Below are positions 1 to 7,645 of a stretch of 22,090 nucleotides of DNA, piece by piece (the first letter of the stretch is position 1; each line of letters opens with the position of its first letter). A model generated the notes under the pieces. It was not told the origin of the DNA. It made no database searches and saw nothing but the letters and a program-made list of their open reading frames with translations. Position numbers and translations under genes: made by a program. The DNA is from JAVMKJ01 sp031732875 (GTDB taxonomy: Bacteria > Pseudomonadota > Gammaproteobacteria > Competibacterales > Competibacteraceae). The stretch is from NCBI GenBank assembly GCA_031732875.1, contig JAVMKL010000202.1, positions 1-22,090 of the forward strand, in the 5' to 3' direction.

Positions 1-55
1 CGCGAGTTATTCTCGCCCCCCGCTGCTACAACAGCATGAGGTGGTAGGTAGTTAC
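1..55 (+). mobile_element. right end of a second, related IS element (partial at window edge)
   Basis: Bases 42-55 read TGGTAGGTAGTTAC. This differs by one base from the right terminal repeat of the complete IS66-family element at 2353-2366 (GGGTAGGTAGTTAC) and has the same orientation. The preceding bases include an in-frame TAG at 45-47 inside the repeat, mirroring the complete copy, whose transposase stop also lies in its terminal repeat. The sequence just upstream (1-41) does not match the complete copy, so this looks like a different or degenerate family member whose body lies left of the window. The outer 8 bases (56-63, GATCAGAC) would be its target duplication if it is intact. This rests on a 14-base match, so it is moderate evidence only. 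Confidence 0.5.
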
Positions 56-272
56 GATCAGACATAATGTCACCGAGGGTATAGGTAAACGCAGCTCGGA
101 TAGCCAAACAGGGCGGCGGATAATCCGCGAAAGGGCGGTAAGAAACTGTCGATTACACACAAGTTTCCATGCTATTGAATCTCTACGGGTCCATTCTCTG
201 CAGCTTGCTGCGTTCTTTGGTAACCCAATACCCCGCAGCTTGCCGTGGGATCGTTTATTCCTGCTTCTGTAC
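56..272. other. intergenic stretch, no gene seen
   Basis: No convincing coding frame lies between the left-edge IS end and the stop codon of the interrupted minus-strand gene at 273. The nonamer GCAGCTTGC occurs twice, at 200-208 and 235-243. The first copy sits in a short inverted repeat (GCAGC-TT-GCTGC, 200-211). No T-tract follows it, so it is not a convincing terminator. Confidence 0.4.
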
Positions 273-894
273 TCACCTGAAATCTTTTTTATTCTCGTAC
301 TGCAGGTGTTTGGGAAGCACCCAAGCGTACTCGAGTCCCCCCGAGTCCAGCTTCAGCGTGAATTCGCTCTCGCAGCCACTGTGGGCCTTACCCTCGCACC
401 TGTGGAGGCCACCGTATCGGATCGACTTCTCAAGTACCCCGACGCCAGCCTCGGTGTCTGATCGTTTAACAATATTGACGTAGTTGTAGTCATGAATACG
501 GAAGACATGGGCCCATTTACCGTCTCCGATCATGACGACGAGTTTTTTTGTTATGAAGTCGTAGACCGCGAAGTTGTCGACGTCATCGACTTTGTGGGTG
601 ACCAGCGAGTCGCCACCACCGATCAGGGTGTGATAGAACCACCAAGGCTCCTTCTTCACGGATTCAGCGATGACAACGATGAACGGTTCCACGTTCTTTC
701 CAACCATAACCCGCGCTGTCCCTTCCATACCTTGACCCTCCTCCGGAAGCCAATACCCCCGATTATCTTTGGTTATGTCGAGTACCGTCGCCAGCGGCAC
801 CAACTTGATCCCGGACACCTGATCACCCAACGCTACTTTTAGTGGCGCGGCGGAGTCCACTGGAACACATAATACCGTTTCCCAATAAGATATG
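273..894 (-). pseudogene. hypothetical protein, 3' part of gene interrupted by IS66-type element
   Basis: This is the main body of a minus-strand gene of unknown function. It is open from the IS junction to a TGA at 273-275. A GTG at 860 could give a 195-residue product, but the frame stays open upstream and runs into the IS. After removing the IS and one 8-bp duplication, it joins the 5' piece at 2375-2409 in frame. The joined product is about 218 residues and begins MKYMVILLTQRYISYWETV. The body is rich in beta-prone, aromatic and charged stretches (for example KEPWWFYHTLIGGGDS) and has two nearby cysteines near the C terminus (HRCEG, SGCES). I recognise no domain, signal peptide or membrane segment. 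Base composition is lower in GC than the rest of the window, suggesting acquired DNA. The truncated frame might still be translated from internal starts, but it has lost its native translation start. Confidence 0.7.
887..894. repeat. left target-site duplication AAGATATG
   Basis: This 8-bp direct repeat is identical to 2367-2374 and immediately flanks the element's left inverted repeat. Eight bases is the usual duplication length for IS66-family insertions. Confidence 0.95.
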
Positions 895-908
895 GTAACT
901 ACCTACCC
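895..908. repeat. IS left terminal inverted repeat
   Basis: GTAACTACCTACCC is the exact reverse complement of 2353-2366. Confidence 0.95.
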
Positions 909-934
909 CTACCGAAATTAGCTAATCTACCCCC

Positions 935-2362
935 ATGCCTGAGTTGACCTGCCCCACCCAAGCCGAACTGAACCGGATGAGCCATCCTGAGAAGGATGCG
1001 CTGATTCTGGCGCTATTCGACGTCCTGGGACGGCATGAGCAGCGGTTAAGGGAGCTGGAAAGCCAGATTCAGAAAACCAGCCGCAATTCCAGCCAGCCGC
1101 CGTCCTCGGACGGGCTGAAGAAGGGACCGGCGATGCCCCGACGCCCGGGTGAGAAGCTGCTGGGTGGTCAGCCGGGCCATCATGGGGCGACCCGGGTAAT
1201 GGTGGATACGCCTGACGAAATCCGGGAGTTGCGGCCGATGGGGATTTGTGCGTGCGGCACCGAGTGGGCTGGGTTGGCTGGGCTACCGGCCCGTGTTGGG
1301 GAGCGCCGGCAGCGAATCGAGCTACCGGAACCGAAGGCGGTGGTCACGGAGTTCCGCCAACTGGTGGTGACGTGTCCGGGCTGCGGACAAATCCATCGGG
1401 GTGCATTTCCGACGGGGGTCACTCCGAATGTCAGTTTTGGCCCGCGGCTGAAGGCGTATGCGGTCGGGCTGGTGAACGGGCATTTCGTGGCCCTCGACCG
1501 GGCCTGCGACCTGATCGCCGATCAATATGGGGTTCGACCGTCCGATGGGGCGGTACAAAACTGGATTATCGAGGCCGGGCAGCGGTTGGCCGACGACCAC
1601 GCGGCCGGTCGGGAAGCCATCCGGGCGGCCGAGGTGGCGAACTTTGACGAGAGCGGGCTGCGGGTGAGCGGCCAGCTCAACTGGCTGCATGTGGCGGCGA
1701 CCGCCACCGTCGTGCATTACACCGTCCATGCCAAGCGGGGGGAGGAGGCGATGGACGCCGCCGGGATTCTGCCCCGGTTCACCGGCACGGCGGTGCATGA
1801 TCACTGGAAACCCTACGGGGCCTATACCCAGTGCACCCATGCCTTCTGCAACGCTCATCACCTGCGGGAGTTGCGGTATTATGAGGAGTTGACCGGGCAT
1901 TTCTGGCCCTACGCTCTGCGGCACCTGCTGGTGGAAGGCCATGAGGCGGTGCTCGCCGCCCGCGCCGCCGGTCAGGCGGCCCTGGAGCCGGCGTATGTCG
2001 CGGAGTGGCTGGCCCGCTATGACCAGCAAGTGAGCAACGGCTTGGGAGCCTGTCCGATACGACTGCCCGAGCCGGGCAGTAAACGCCGGGTCAAGCAGCA
2101 TCCGGCCACCAATCTGCTGGTGCGCCTGCGGGATTACAAAACCGAGGTGACCCGGTTCCTCACCGATTGGCGGGTCCCGTTCGACAACAATCGCGCGGAA
2201 CGGTTGGTGCGGCCGATCAAAGTCAAATTGAAGGTGATCGGGGGGTTCCGCGCCCTGGGCGGTTCCTCCGCCTTCTGCACCCTGCGTTCGATTTGGGAAA
2301 CCAACAAGCTGAACGGTATTAACCCCTTCGATACCCTCAGGTTGGCATTTGAGGGTAGGTAG
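935..2362 (+). CDS. IS66-family transposase
   Basis: This 475-residue DDE transposase catalyses cut and strand transfer at the element's inverted repeats. The N-terminal part has a short coiled region and the IS66 hallmark NSSQPPSSD (about residues 51-59). A Cys-rich zinc-binding region follows (CACG near 105, CPGCG near 149). The catalytic core shows ANFDESG with D238, VHDHWKPY with D289, CNAHHLREL, and FDNNRAERLVRP with E422, then the conserved KLKVIGGFR segment. Length is typical of single-ORF IS66 transposases. The ATG at 935 lies 26 bases inside the left repeat and has no obvious Shine-Dalgarno, suggesting low expression. The TAG stop (2360-2362) lies within the right terminal repeat. 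No frameshift or missing catalytic residue is seen. Confidence 0.95.
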   Translation: MPELTCPTQAELNRMSHPEKDALILALFDVLGRHEQRLRELESQIQKTSRNSSQPPSSDGLKKGPAMPRRPGEKLLGGQPGHHGATRVMVDTPDEIRELRPMGICACGTEWAGLAGLPARVGERRQRIELPEPKAVVTEFRQLVVTCPGCGQIHRGAFPTGVTPNVSFGPRLKAYAVGLVNGHFVALDRACDLIADQYGVRPSDGAVQNWIIEAGQRLADDHAAGREAIRAAEVANFDESGLRVSGQLNWLHVAATATVVHYTVHAKRGEEAMDAAGILPRFTGTAVHDHWKPYGAYTQCTHAFCNAHHLRELRYYEELTGHFWPYALRHLLVEGHEAVLAARAAGQAALEPAYVAEWLARYDQQVSNGLGACPIRLPEPGSKRRVKQHPATNLLVRLRDYKTEVTRFLTDWRVPFDNNRAERLVRPIKVKLKVIGGFRALGGSSAFCTLRSIWETNKLNGINPFDTLRLAFEGR

Positions 2363-2366
2363 TTAC
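2353..2366. repeat. IS right terminal inverted repeat
   Basis: GGGTAGGTAGTTAC is the perfect inverse of the left repeat and contains the transposase stop codon. A 13 of 14 match in the same orientation is present at 42-55. Confidence 0.95.
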
Positions 2367-2374
2367 AAGATATG
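2367..2374. repeat. right target-site duplication AAGATATG
   Basis: Identical to 887-894. It marks the original insertion target inside the minus-strand gene. Confidence 0.95.
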
Positions 2375-2409
2375 TATCTTTGTGTGAGCAATATTACCAT
2401 ATATTTCAA
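2367..2409 (-). pseudogene. 5' fragment of the IS-interrupted hypothetical gene
   Basis: On the minus strand this segment encodes the start of the interrupted protein (MKYMVILLTQRYIS) and then hits the IS. A Shine-Dalgarno-like AGGAG lies 7 bases before the TTG at 2409. An ATG three codons later (2400) is the alternative start. From TTG 2409 to the stop at 273, minus the IS and one duplication, the length is 657 bases. That is exactly 219 codons, so the two fragments are in phase. If transcribed now, ribosomes would read into the IS's inner sequence and make a chimeric peptide. Confidence 0.7.
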
Positions 2410-2557
2410 TTTGTTACTCCTGTAAGCGGGCTCCCACGGATCGGGATTTGGTATAAGGACATCTCTTCCAACAAAGAAATCCTGTAGCCCCGCTACCTAC
2501 AGATAACCTACGGATTCGGGGGCTGCGGGCGAGAGTCTGCTGGAGGTGGATCGAGCA
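2410..2557. other. short intergenic region with imperfect hairpin downstream of the BTAD regulator
   Basis: This separates the interrupted gene's 5' end from the stop of the large minus-strand regulator. Bases 2486-2492 (AGCCCCG) can pair with 2517-2524 (CGGGGGCT) around a loop containing CTACCTACAGATAACCTACGG-like sequence. A second pairing is CTGTAG (2482-2487) with CTACAG (2498-2503). Either could help end the regulator's transcript, but no T-tract supports an intrinsic terminator. No clear promoter was found. Confidence 0.3.
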
Positions 2558-5320
2558 TCACTTGCCGCTGGTAAGGCTCCGATAGAGCGCTTCGGTCGCG
2601 GCGGCGGGGGGAATGCCCAGCACGATGGACAACTGCTGGCGGCAGCGGCGGTAAACCTCCATCGCCTCGGCGCGGTAGCCTTGGGCGGACAGGCAGAGCA
2701 TGAGCCGGCGGTACAGCTCTTCAGCCAGCGGTTCGACATCCACGGCCTGTTCGTACAGCGCCTGCGCTTCGGCAAAGCGACGAGCCCGTTCCAGTTGCTG
2801 GCCGGCGCTGTCCAGCACGCGGAGCAGGCGTTCCCGCAAGCGCTCGCGTCGGCCGACGAGCCAGGGCTGTTCGGGTTCGTCGGCGAGAAAAGGTCCCTGG
2901 TAGAGCCGCTGCGCCTCGGCCAGCGCGCTCTGACCGGCGCCGTCCCAAACGCCATGAGCCAACGCATCCCTGGCTCGGTTCAGCATCCGCTCCAGCGCCC
3001 AGACATCGACCCAGCAGCGACCGGCGTCCAGAGTCAGCTTGCCGTCGTGCACCCGTAGCGTCTCGGCGCTGCCGAGTAGTTCGCGCAACCGCCGTATCGT
3101 GATTTGCAAAGTTTTTTGCGCGCCAAGGCCCGTAGCGTCCGGCCACAGCGCTTCGATCAGCGCCTCGCCACGCACCTCCCGCCCGCCCAGGGCGACCAGC
3201 GCCTTGAGCAATTCCAGCGGGCGATGTTGCGGTTTGCCGGTGGCTTTGAGCGGCTTACCGTCCAGCACCAGGGCGAAACGGCCGAGGGTGTAGACCCGCA
3301 CCGGCCACGGCCACCGCTCGACGCCCGCGCTCGGCGCGACCAGCCCCCGCTTGTGAATGAGCAATTCGACGTATTCGGGTTCGATGTCGGCGGCCAACGC
3401 GTCCGCGCACAACCGCGCCATTATCTTCGGCAGCCAGAGGGGGCAATTGAGGAAACCGCCCCGGCGTCCGGTGGCGAAAGCCTCGGCGAGAACCGCCAGG
3501 GACTCTTCGTGCTGGCCGTGCTGGCGCAAGGCATCAGCTTCGAACAGCAGGACATTGAAGCGCAGGATTCCGTCGCCCTGCGCACTCAACCAGGCCGTTG
3601 CTTCCCTGGCGACCGCAACTGCCCTCCCGGTTTCGCCGCATTCGGAGAGGGCGTGGGAATAGGCGACGAGGGAGCAAGTCGCCGGGCCGACGCTGGCCAG
3701 CTCCTCGGCGATCTCCACCGATTTCCGGGCGTGTTCCAGCGCCGTGCGCGGGCGTTCCCGCAACAGCGCCAACCAGGATAGAAGGAAGTGGTAGAGGGCG
3801 ATGTCGTTGGACCGGGCGCGGTCGATTTCGCTGGCCAGCCTGTCCAGAAGCGCGGCGGCCGCCGCGAGGTCGTCGCTCGCGAGCAAGGCCAAAGCTTGGG
3901 ACAGTCTCAGCAAGCCCAGCACATAAGAGAGGCCGGCTTCCGTCGCCAGGCAATGATCATAAGCGCGCTCCAGCGTCGCGCGGCCCGCGCCGAGAACGGT
4001 CTGGACCTGGCAGGCGCCGGACCAGAACAGCAACCAGGGTGTGGCCTCGACCGTCGCTTTCGGCAAAGCGTCGATCCAGCCTTGTAGTGTTTGCCAGCGG
4101 CCTTGGCCGAACAATTCGGCGGCGCGCGCGAGAATCGATCCGGCAGCGGCTTCCCAGTCCCCGACTTCGGCGAACAGGCTAAAAGCCGCTTCGGAATCAC
4201 CTTGGGCGGTGAGCGCCTTGGCGGAAGCGCGAACCAGTTCCCGGCGTTCGAAGGCAGGGTAGTCCTGTTCGACCCGATGCCGCAGAAATGCCTGAAACAA
4301 AGCGTGATATTGGTAAATGGTAGCCGATGCGCCGCACCGGTCGACGAAATAACCTTGGCGGTGGAGCGCGTCGAGCAGCCGGTCGGCGTTTTCGCGCTCG
4401 CTCAGTACGCACGCCGTTGGCGCGCTGAAGCGGGGCAAATAGGCTGTGCAGAGCCAGAGGTGCCGGATGTCGTCGGTCGCGCTTGCGAAGATTTCGGTCG
4501 CGAAATAATCGAGCAGCGTTTGCGGCAATGCCTGCTCCGAAGTGGCGGGTGGGACGCCGGTTTTTCGGGCGTGCTCCAGCAACAGGGTAAGCCCTGCGGT
4601 CCAACCTCGCGAGCGCTCGTGCAGGATGTGGACGGCGGTCTCCGGCAGGGGCGCGCGAAGCGCTACGACCATTCGGGTTTCTTCCAGGGTCAGCCGCAAG
4701 TCTTGCGCGTCCAGCGCAGCCAGGAGTTCACTGACTTGCAGTCGGGCGCATTCGGCGGGCGGCTCCAGGCGGCTGACGACCAGGAGATTGACGCCTTCCG
4801 GGATTTGCGCCATGGCCTCACGCCATACGACCCGAAACGGCGTGCTTTCCGACGCTTCGTGGAAATTGTCGAGCACCAGCGTCGCCGGTCGCGGCAACCG
4901 GGCGAACAGTTCGCGGAAGAACCGGCGCGCGAAGCCGGGCAGGTCAGGCAAATATTCCGAGGTGAATAGCGTCAGGCGCGCTTGGTGAGGAGAAGGGAGC
5001 ACCTGGCGCAGGTGGTAAAACAGCGTGGCCGGATCGCCGTCGCCCGCGTCGACCTGATACCAGATGCTTGGCAGCTTGCGAGCGTGGAGGTAGCTCGCGA
5101 CCAGCGTGGTTTTCCCGGCGCCGGGCGGTCCGGAGATCCAGACCAGAGGGTATTGGCATCGCTCGTCGAGCAACGAGAACAGGCGTTCGCGTTCGGCAAC
5201 GTCGTGGAGGCGAGGCGGCGCCAGCTTGGCCGGGGTCGGCGCGGAAACGCGACGAACGCCCGCGGCGCGGTCCTGATGGGTCGTTTCGCCCCGGTCGTCA
5301 CGACCGAGCTTTCGCGGCAT
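2558..5320 (-). CDS. large ATPase/TPR/winged-helix/BTAD transcriptional regulator
   Basis: This 920-residue regulator likely acts in the cytoplasm by coupling nucleotide-dependent signalling to DNA binding. An N-terminal STAND/MalT-like ATPase module shows Walker A GPPGAGKTT (64-72) and Walker B LVLDNFHE (148-155). A long alpha-helical TPR-like middle follows (about 390-650). From about residue 673 there is an OmpR-type winged helix (VYTLGRFALVLDGKPL...), including the LQITIRRLRELLG recognition-helix region. A bacterial transcriptional activator domain occupies about 770-918. The DNA-binding/BTAD unit is therefore at the C terminus, opposite to AfsR-type SARPs. Its target and signal are unknown. 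The ATG at 5320 is the only in-frame start before an upstream stop, but GGGAGG directly abuts it, so the true start may be slightly downstream. No co-directional partner is adjacent. Confidence 0.85.
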   Translation of the reverse strand: MPRKLGRDDRGETTHQDRAAGVRRVSAPTPAKLAPPRLHDVAERERLFSLLDERCQYPLVWISGPPGAGKTTLVASYLHARKLPSIWYQVDAGDGDPATLFYHLRQVLPSPHQARLTLFTSEYLPDLPGFARRFFRELFARLPRPATLVLDNFHEASESTPFRVVWREAMAQIPEGVNLLVVSRLEPPAECARLQVSELLAALDAQDLRLTLEETRMVVALRAPLPETAVHILHERSRGWTAGLTLLLEHARKTGVPPATSEQALPQTLLDYFATEIFASATDDIRHLWLCTAYLPRFSAPTACVLSERENADRLLDALHRQGYFVDRCGASATIYQYHALFQAFLRHRVEQDYPAFERRELVRASAKALTAQGDSEAAFSLFAEVGDWEAAAGSILARAAELFGQGRWQTLQGWIDALPKATVEATPWLLFWSGACQVQTVLGAGRATLERAYDHCLATEAGLSYVLGLLRLSQALALLASDDLAAAAALLDRLASEIDRARSNDIALYHFLLSWLALLRERPRTALEHARKSVEIAEELASVGPATCSLVAYSHALSECGETGRAVAVAREATAWLSAQGDGILRFNVLLFEADALRQHGQHEESLAVLAEAFATGRRGGFLNCPLWLPKIMARLCADALAADIEPEYVELLIHKRGLVAPSAGVERWPWPVRVYTLGRFALVLDGKPLKATGKPQHRPLELLKALVALGGREVRGEALIEALWPDATGLGAQKTLQITIRRLRELLGSAETLRVHDGKLTLDAGRCWVDVWALERMLNRARDALAHGVWDGAGQSALAEAQRLYQGPFLADEPEQPWLVGRRERLRERLLRVLDSAGQQLERARRFAEAQALYEQAVDVEPLAEELYRRLMLCLSAQGYRAEAMEVYRRCRQQLSIVLGIPPAAATEALYRSLTSGK

Positions 5321-5682
5321 CCTCCCGTTCCTCCACCGACGTTACGTGAGGCATTGGTGTATGCTGGATTTTCTTGCCATCGTCGCGACCGTATGGTTCG
5401 GCCGAACCGGCATGACTTCGTCTTCCCGGAGTTCCCATACAAGTGTCCGCCGTGCCGCTGGCTGCTTCTTTTGATTGTAGTTGCCTGCAAGTTTTGCTGC
5501 TTTTCAACGATAAGCTCGGTACCGTCATGAGAAACGGAAGGAGGAGTAAGGGACAGCCTTCGGGCGGTCCGTTTTTCGCGATAATCGTTTACAATCCCCG
5601 CCCGGACCGTGGTTCCCATTTGCGGCGGTCAGATTAACGCTTTCATTGAAAAGTGGATTTCCGAATTGTTATCGAGGCGGCG
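5321..5682. other. 362-bp divergent intergenic region
   Basis: The region lies between the minus-strand BTAD regulator and the plus-strand thioesterase operon, so it should hold promoters for both. I see no convincing coding frame; candidate minus-strand frames here lack a ribosome binding site and read as low-complexity. The notable structure is a plus-strand terminator-like hairpin at 5551-5576, downstream of no recognisable gene. AT-rich sequence at 5577-5600 (including TACAAT at 5590-5595) may contain a promoter element, but a matching -35 hexamer is not clear. Confidence 0.4.
5551..5576 (+). terminator. orphan intrinsic-terminator-like hairpin
   Basis: GGACaGCC-TTCG-GGCgGTCC (5551-5570) forms a seven-pair stem with one A/G mismatch and a stable TTCG tetraloop. 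It is followed by GTTTTT (5571-5576). No plus-strand gene precedes it, so it may end a small RNA or leader, or block read-through into the thioesterase operon. Confidence 0.5.
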
Positions 5683-6120
5683 ATGGCGCGAATCAAACTG
5701 GACCTGCCGGCGGATTTTCCGTTCACCACCGAACTGCGGGTGCGGATCACCGATGTCAACTACGGCGGCCACATGGGCAACGACTCCCTGTTGGGCCTGT
5801 TACATGAAGCGCGGGTTCGGTTTCTGGCGCGCTACGGGCTCAGCGAGCTGAATATCCATGGCCTCGGCATCATCATGGCCGACAGCGTCATCGTCTACAA
5901 ATCCGAAGCCTTCCCCGGCGAGATGCTGGAAATCGCGGTGACGGCGACCGACTTCAACAAGTACGGTTGCGATTTCGTCTACCGGGTGACCGAGAAGAGC
6001 AGCGGCCGCGAGGTGGCGCGGGCCAAGACCGGCATCGTGTTCTTCGACTACCAGAAACGCGTCGTGCAACGGGTGCCGCCCGCCTTCCTCGACCTGTTCC
6101 CGCAACATGCCTTTGCCTAA
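5683..6120 (+). CDS. hotdog-fold acyl-CoA thioesterase (4HBT/YbgC-FadM-like)
   Basis: This 145-residue single-hotdog protein is predicted to hydrolyse acyl-CoA thioesters in the cytoplasm. The N-terminal motif VRITDVNYGGHMGND (about 20-34) matches the 4HBT active-site segment. D24 is the probable catalytic acid, and the helix LLGLLHEARVRFLARYG follows. Length is usual for the family. I chose ATG 5683 because GAGG at 5674-5677 is 5 bases upstream. A GTG at 5653 would add ten residues without better support. The stop overlaps the next gene by 14 bases, indicating translational coupling to the GTPases. The substrate cannot be read from sequence; acyl-CoA cleaning or lipid remodelling near the GTPase system is speculation. 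Confidence 0.8.
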   Translation: MARIKLDLPADFPFTTELRVRITDVNYGGHMGNDSLLGLLHEARVRFLARYGLSELNIHGLGIIMADSVIVYKSEAFPGEMLEIAVTATDFNKYGCDFVYRVTEKSSGREVARAKTGIVFFDYQKRVVQRVPPAFLDLFPQHAFA

Positions 6121-7645
6121 ATCGCCGCTGTCGCCGGCCGCCCGGGCCTGGTTGCCGGTCCGCCTGCTGCTGGCGGTGGGCGCCAGCATCGGCGTCGGGG
6201 TGCTGCTGGTGCTGGTGCTGTACATCACCGATCTCGGCCTGTCGGTATGGGATCGTTTGCAGCGGGCGCCGACCGCGTTCTGGGTGATCTATCTGCTGAT
6301 TCTGGGCGTGCTGAGCGTCGGGGGAGCCTACGGAGTCTGGCGAGTTTTGCAGTGGGGCCGGCCCGCCGCCAAATCCCGCACTGCCGCGCCGGCCAAGCCG
6401 CCGGACGAGGCGACCCTGCGCGAGCGGCTGGAGCGCAGCGCGGCCGAAGGCGTGGCGGTCGGCGAAATCCGCCAGGAATTGGAGGAATTGCAACGGCGGC
6501 GGGCGGTGGGCGAAATCGTGGTGGCGATGTTCGGTGAGATCAGCGCCGGCAAGTCCTCGCTGATTCGCGCGCTGATGCCGGATGCCGATATTGCGGTGGA
6601 CGTGCGGGGCGGCACCACCCGCCAAGTGACGTATTACACCTGGACCAGTTCGGCCGGCGACCGGCTGATCCTGGCCGACCTGCCCGGCTTGAACGAGGCT
6701 GACGGACCACTCGATCGGATCGCCCGCGACGAAGCCTTGCGCGCTCATGTGGTCATCTACGTCTGCGAGGGCGATCTGACCCGCGATCAGTTCCAGGCGC
6801 TGCGAACGTTGGCCGATCTCGGCAGTCCGCTGATCGTGGCACTCAACAAGATCGATCGTTTTACCGAGCGGGAACTGGATCTGGTGCGGGAGCGGTTGGT
6901 CGAACGGGTCGGCGAACAACTGGAGATCGCGCCGGTACAGTGTGGTGGTCTGGAGGAAGTCACTCGCATCTACCACGACGGCCGCGAGGAGACCACCCTG
7001 CGCGAACGTCAGCCGCGGGTCGATGATCTGCGCCGGGCCTTGCAGCGTTATCTTGACACCGATCCCCAGGTGCTCGACGCGTTGCGCGATACGGCGGTAT
7101 TCGTGCTGGCTCAACAAAAGCTGGACGCGGCGGTCTCCCAGCATCGCCGCGCCAAGGCCGACGCCATCGTCCAGGGTTATTCGCGCAAGGCGGTGTTCGG
7201 CGCGCTGGCGGCGGTCGGGCCGGGCACCGACGTACTGATTCAGGGCTATCTGGGCCTCAACCTGCTCAAGGAACTGTGCGCGCTGTACGAAGTATCGGTG
7301 CGCGAGGTGGACATGCAGCGGTTTCTGGATCTGGCCGGCAACCAGATCAAACGCAGCCTCAACCTGCTGCTGGCCCTGGTCGGCAACATTTTCAAGGCCT
7401 TTCCCGGCATGGGCACGGTGGTGGGCGGGATGATGCACGCCGTGGTCTATGGTCTGATATTCGAGAGTCTGGGGAAAGCGGTGGTCCGCTCTCTGGAAAG
7501 TCGCGGCGACCTGGTGAGCGGACCCGCCCTGCGGATGTTCGAGGACAACCTGAGTGAAGATTTGGAAGCACGTGCGAAACGCCTGGCCCAACTGGTTTGG
7601 ACGCGACAGCGAAATGATGAAAGCGCCGGAACCACGACCGGTTAG
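6107..7645 (+). CDS. membrane-anchored dynamin/Era-like GTPase with DUF697-type C terminus
   Basis: This 512-residue GTPase has two predicted N-terminal membrane segments (about 13-40 and 54-76). A charged helical linker follows (about 95-130), so the GTPase domain probably faces the cytoplasm at the inner membrane. G motifs: G1 GEISAGKSS (143-151), a Thr-containing G2 (GGTTRQ), G3 DLPG with D191, and G4 NKID (247-250). The C-terminal half (about 350-500) is helical with hydrophobic stretches (GALAAVGPGTDVLIQGYLGLNLLK), resembling DUF697/YcjF-like regions. It starts inside the upstream thioesterase gene, overlapping by 14 bases, and its 3' end overlaps the next GTPase gene. Its cellular role is unknown; membrane remodelling or stress protection are family-level possibilities only. 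Confidence 0.82.
   Translation: MPLPKSPLSPAARAWLPVRLLLAVGASIGVGVLLVLVLYITDLGLSVWDRLQRAPTAFWVIYLLILGVLSVGGAYGVWRVLQWGRPAAKSRTAAPAKPPDEATLRERLERSAAEGVAVGEIRQELEELQRRRAVGEIVVAMFGEISAGKSSLIRALMPDADIAVDVRGGTTRQVTYYTWTSSAGDRLILADLPGLNEADGPLDRIARDEALRAHVVIYVCEGDLTRDQFQALRTLADLGSPLIVALNKIDRFTERELDLVRERLVERVGEQLEIAPVQCGGLEEVTRIYHDGREETTLRERQPRVDDLRRALQRYLDTDPQVLDALRDTAVFVLAQQKLDAAVSQHRRAKADAIVQGYSRKAVFGALAAVGPGTDVLIQGYLGLNLLKELCALYEVSVREVDMQRFLDLAGNQIKRSLNLLLALVGNIFKAFPGMGTVVGGMMHAVVYGLIFESLGKAVVRSLESRGDLVSGPALRMFEDNLSEDLEARAKRLAQLVWTRQRNDESAGTTTG

Larger units (their letters stand above)
895..2366 (+). mobile_element. complete IS66-family insertion sequence (ISBst12-like, single transposase gene), 1472 bp
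   Basis: The element is bounded by perfect 14-bp inverted repeats (895-908 GTAACTACCTACCC; 2353-2366 GGGTAGGTAGTTAC) and a perfect 8-bp target duplication. It carries only the DDE transposase and lacks the TnpA and TnpB accessory genes of classical IS66 elements. That matches the single-ORF ISBst12-type subgroup. Intact ends, matching duplications and an open transposase frame suggest a recent, potentially active insertion. It has landed in the 5' part of a minus-strand gene, whose coding frame runs through both junctions. Confidence 0.95.

Noticed and set aside
56..894. Composite transposon bounded by IS ends at 42-55 and 895-908
   Set aside because: The two ends face outward from the intervening segment as right and left ends of separate elements. 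No second complete copy is visible to support a composite transposon.
2558..5320. LuxR/MalT-family regulator
   Set aside because: The ATPase front resembles MalT, but the C terminus has an OmpR-type winged helix and BTAD rather than a LuxR helix-turn-helix.
5298..5528. 76-codon minus-strand frame upstream of the BTAD regulator
   Set aside because: It has no ribosome binding site, reads as low-complexity, and overlaps the regulator's start. Probably chance.
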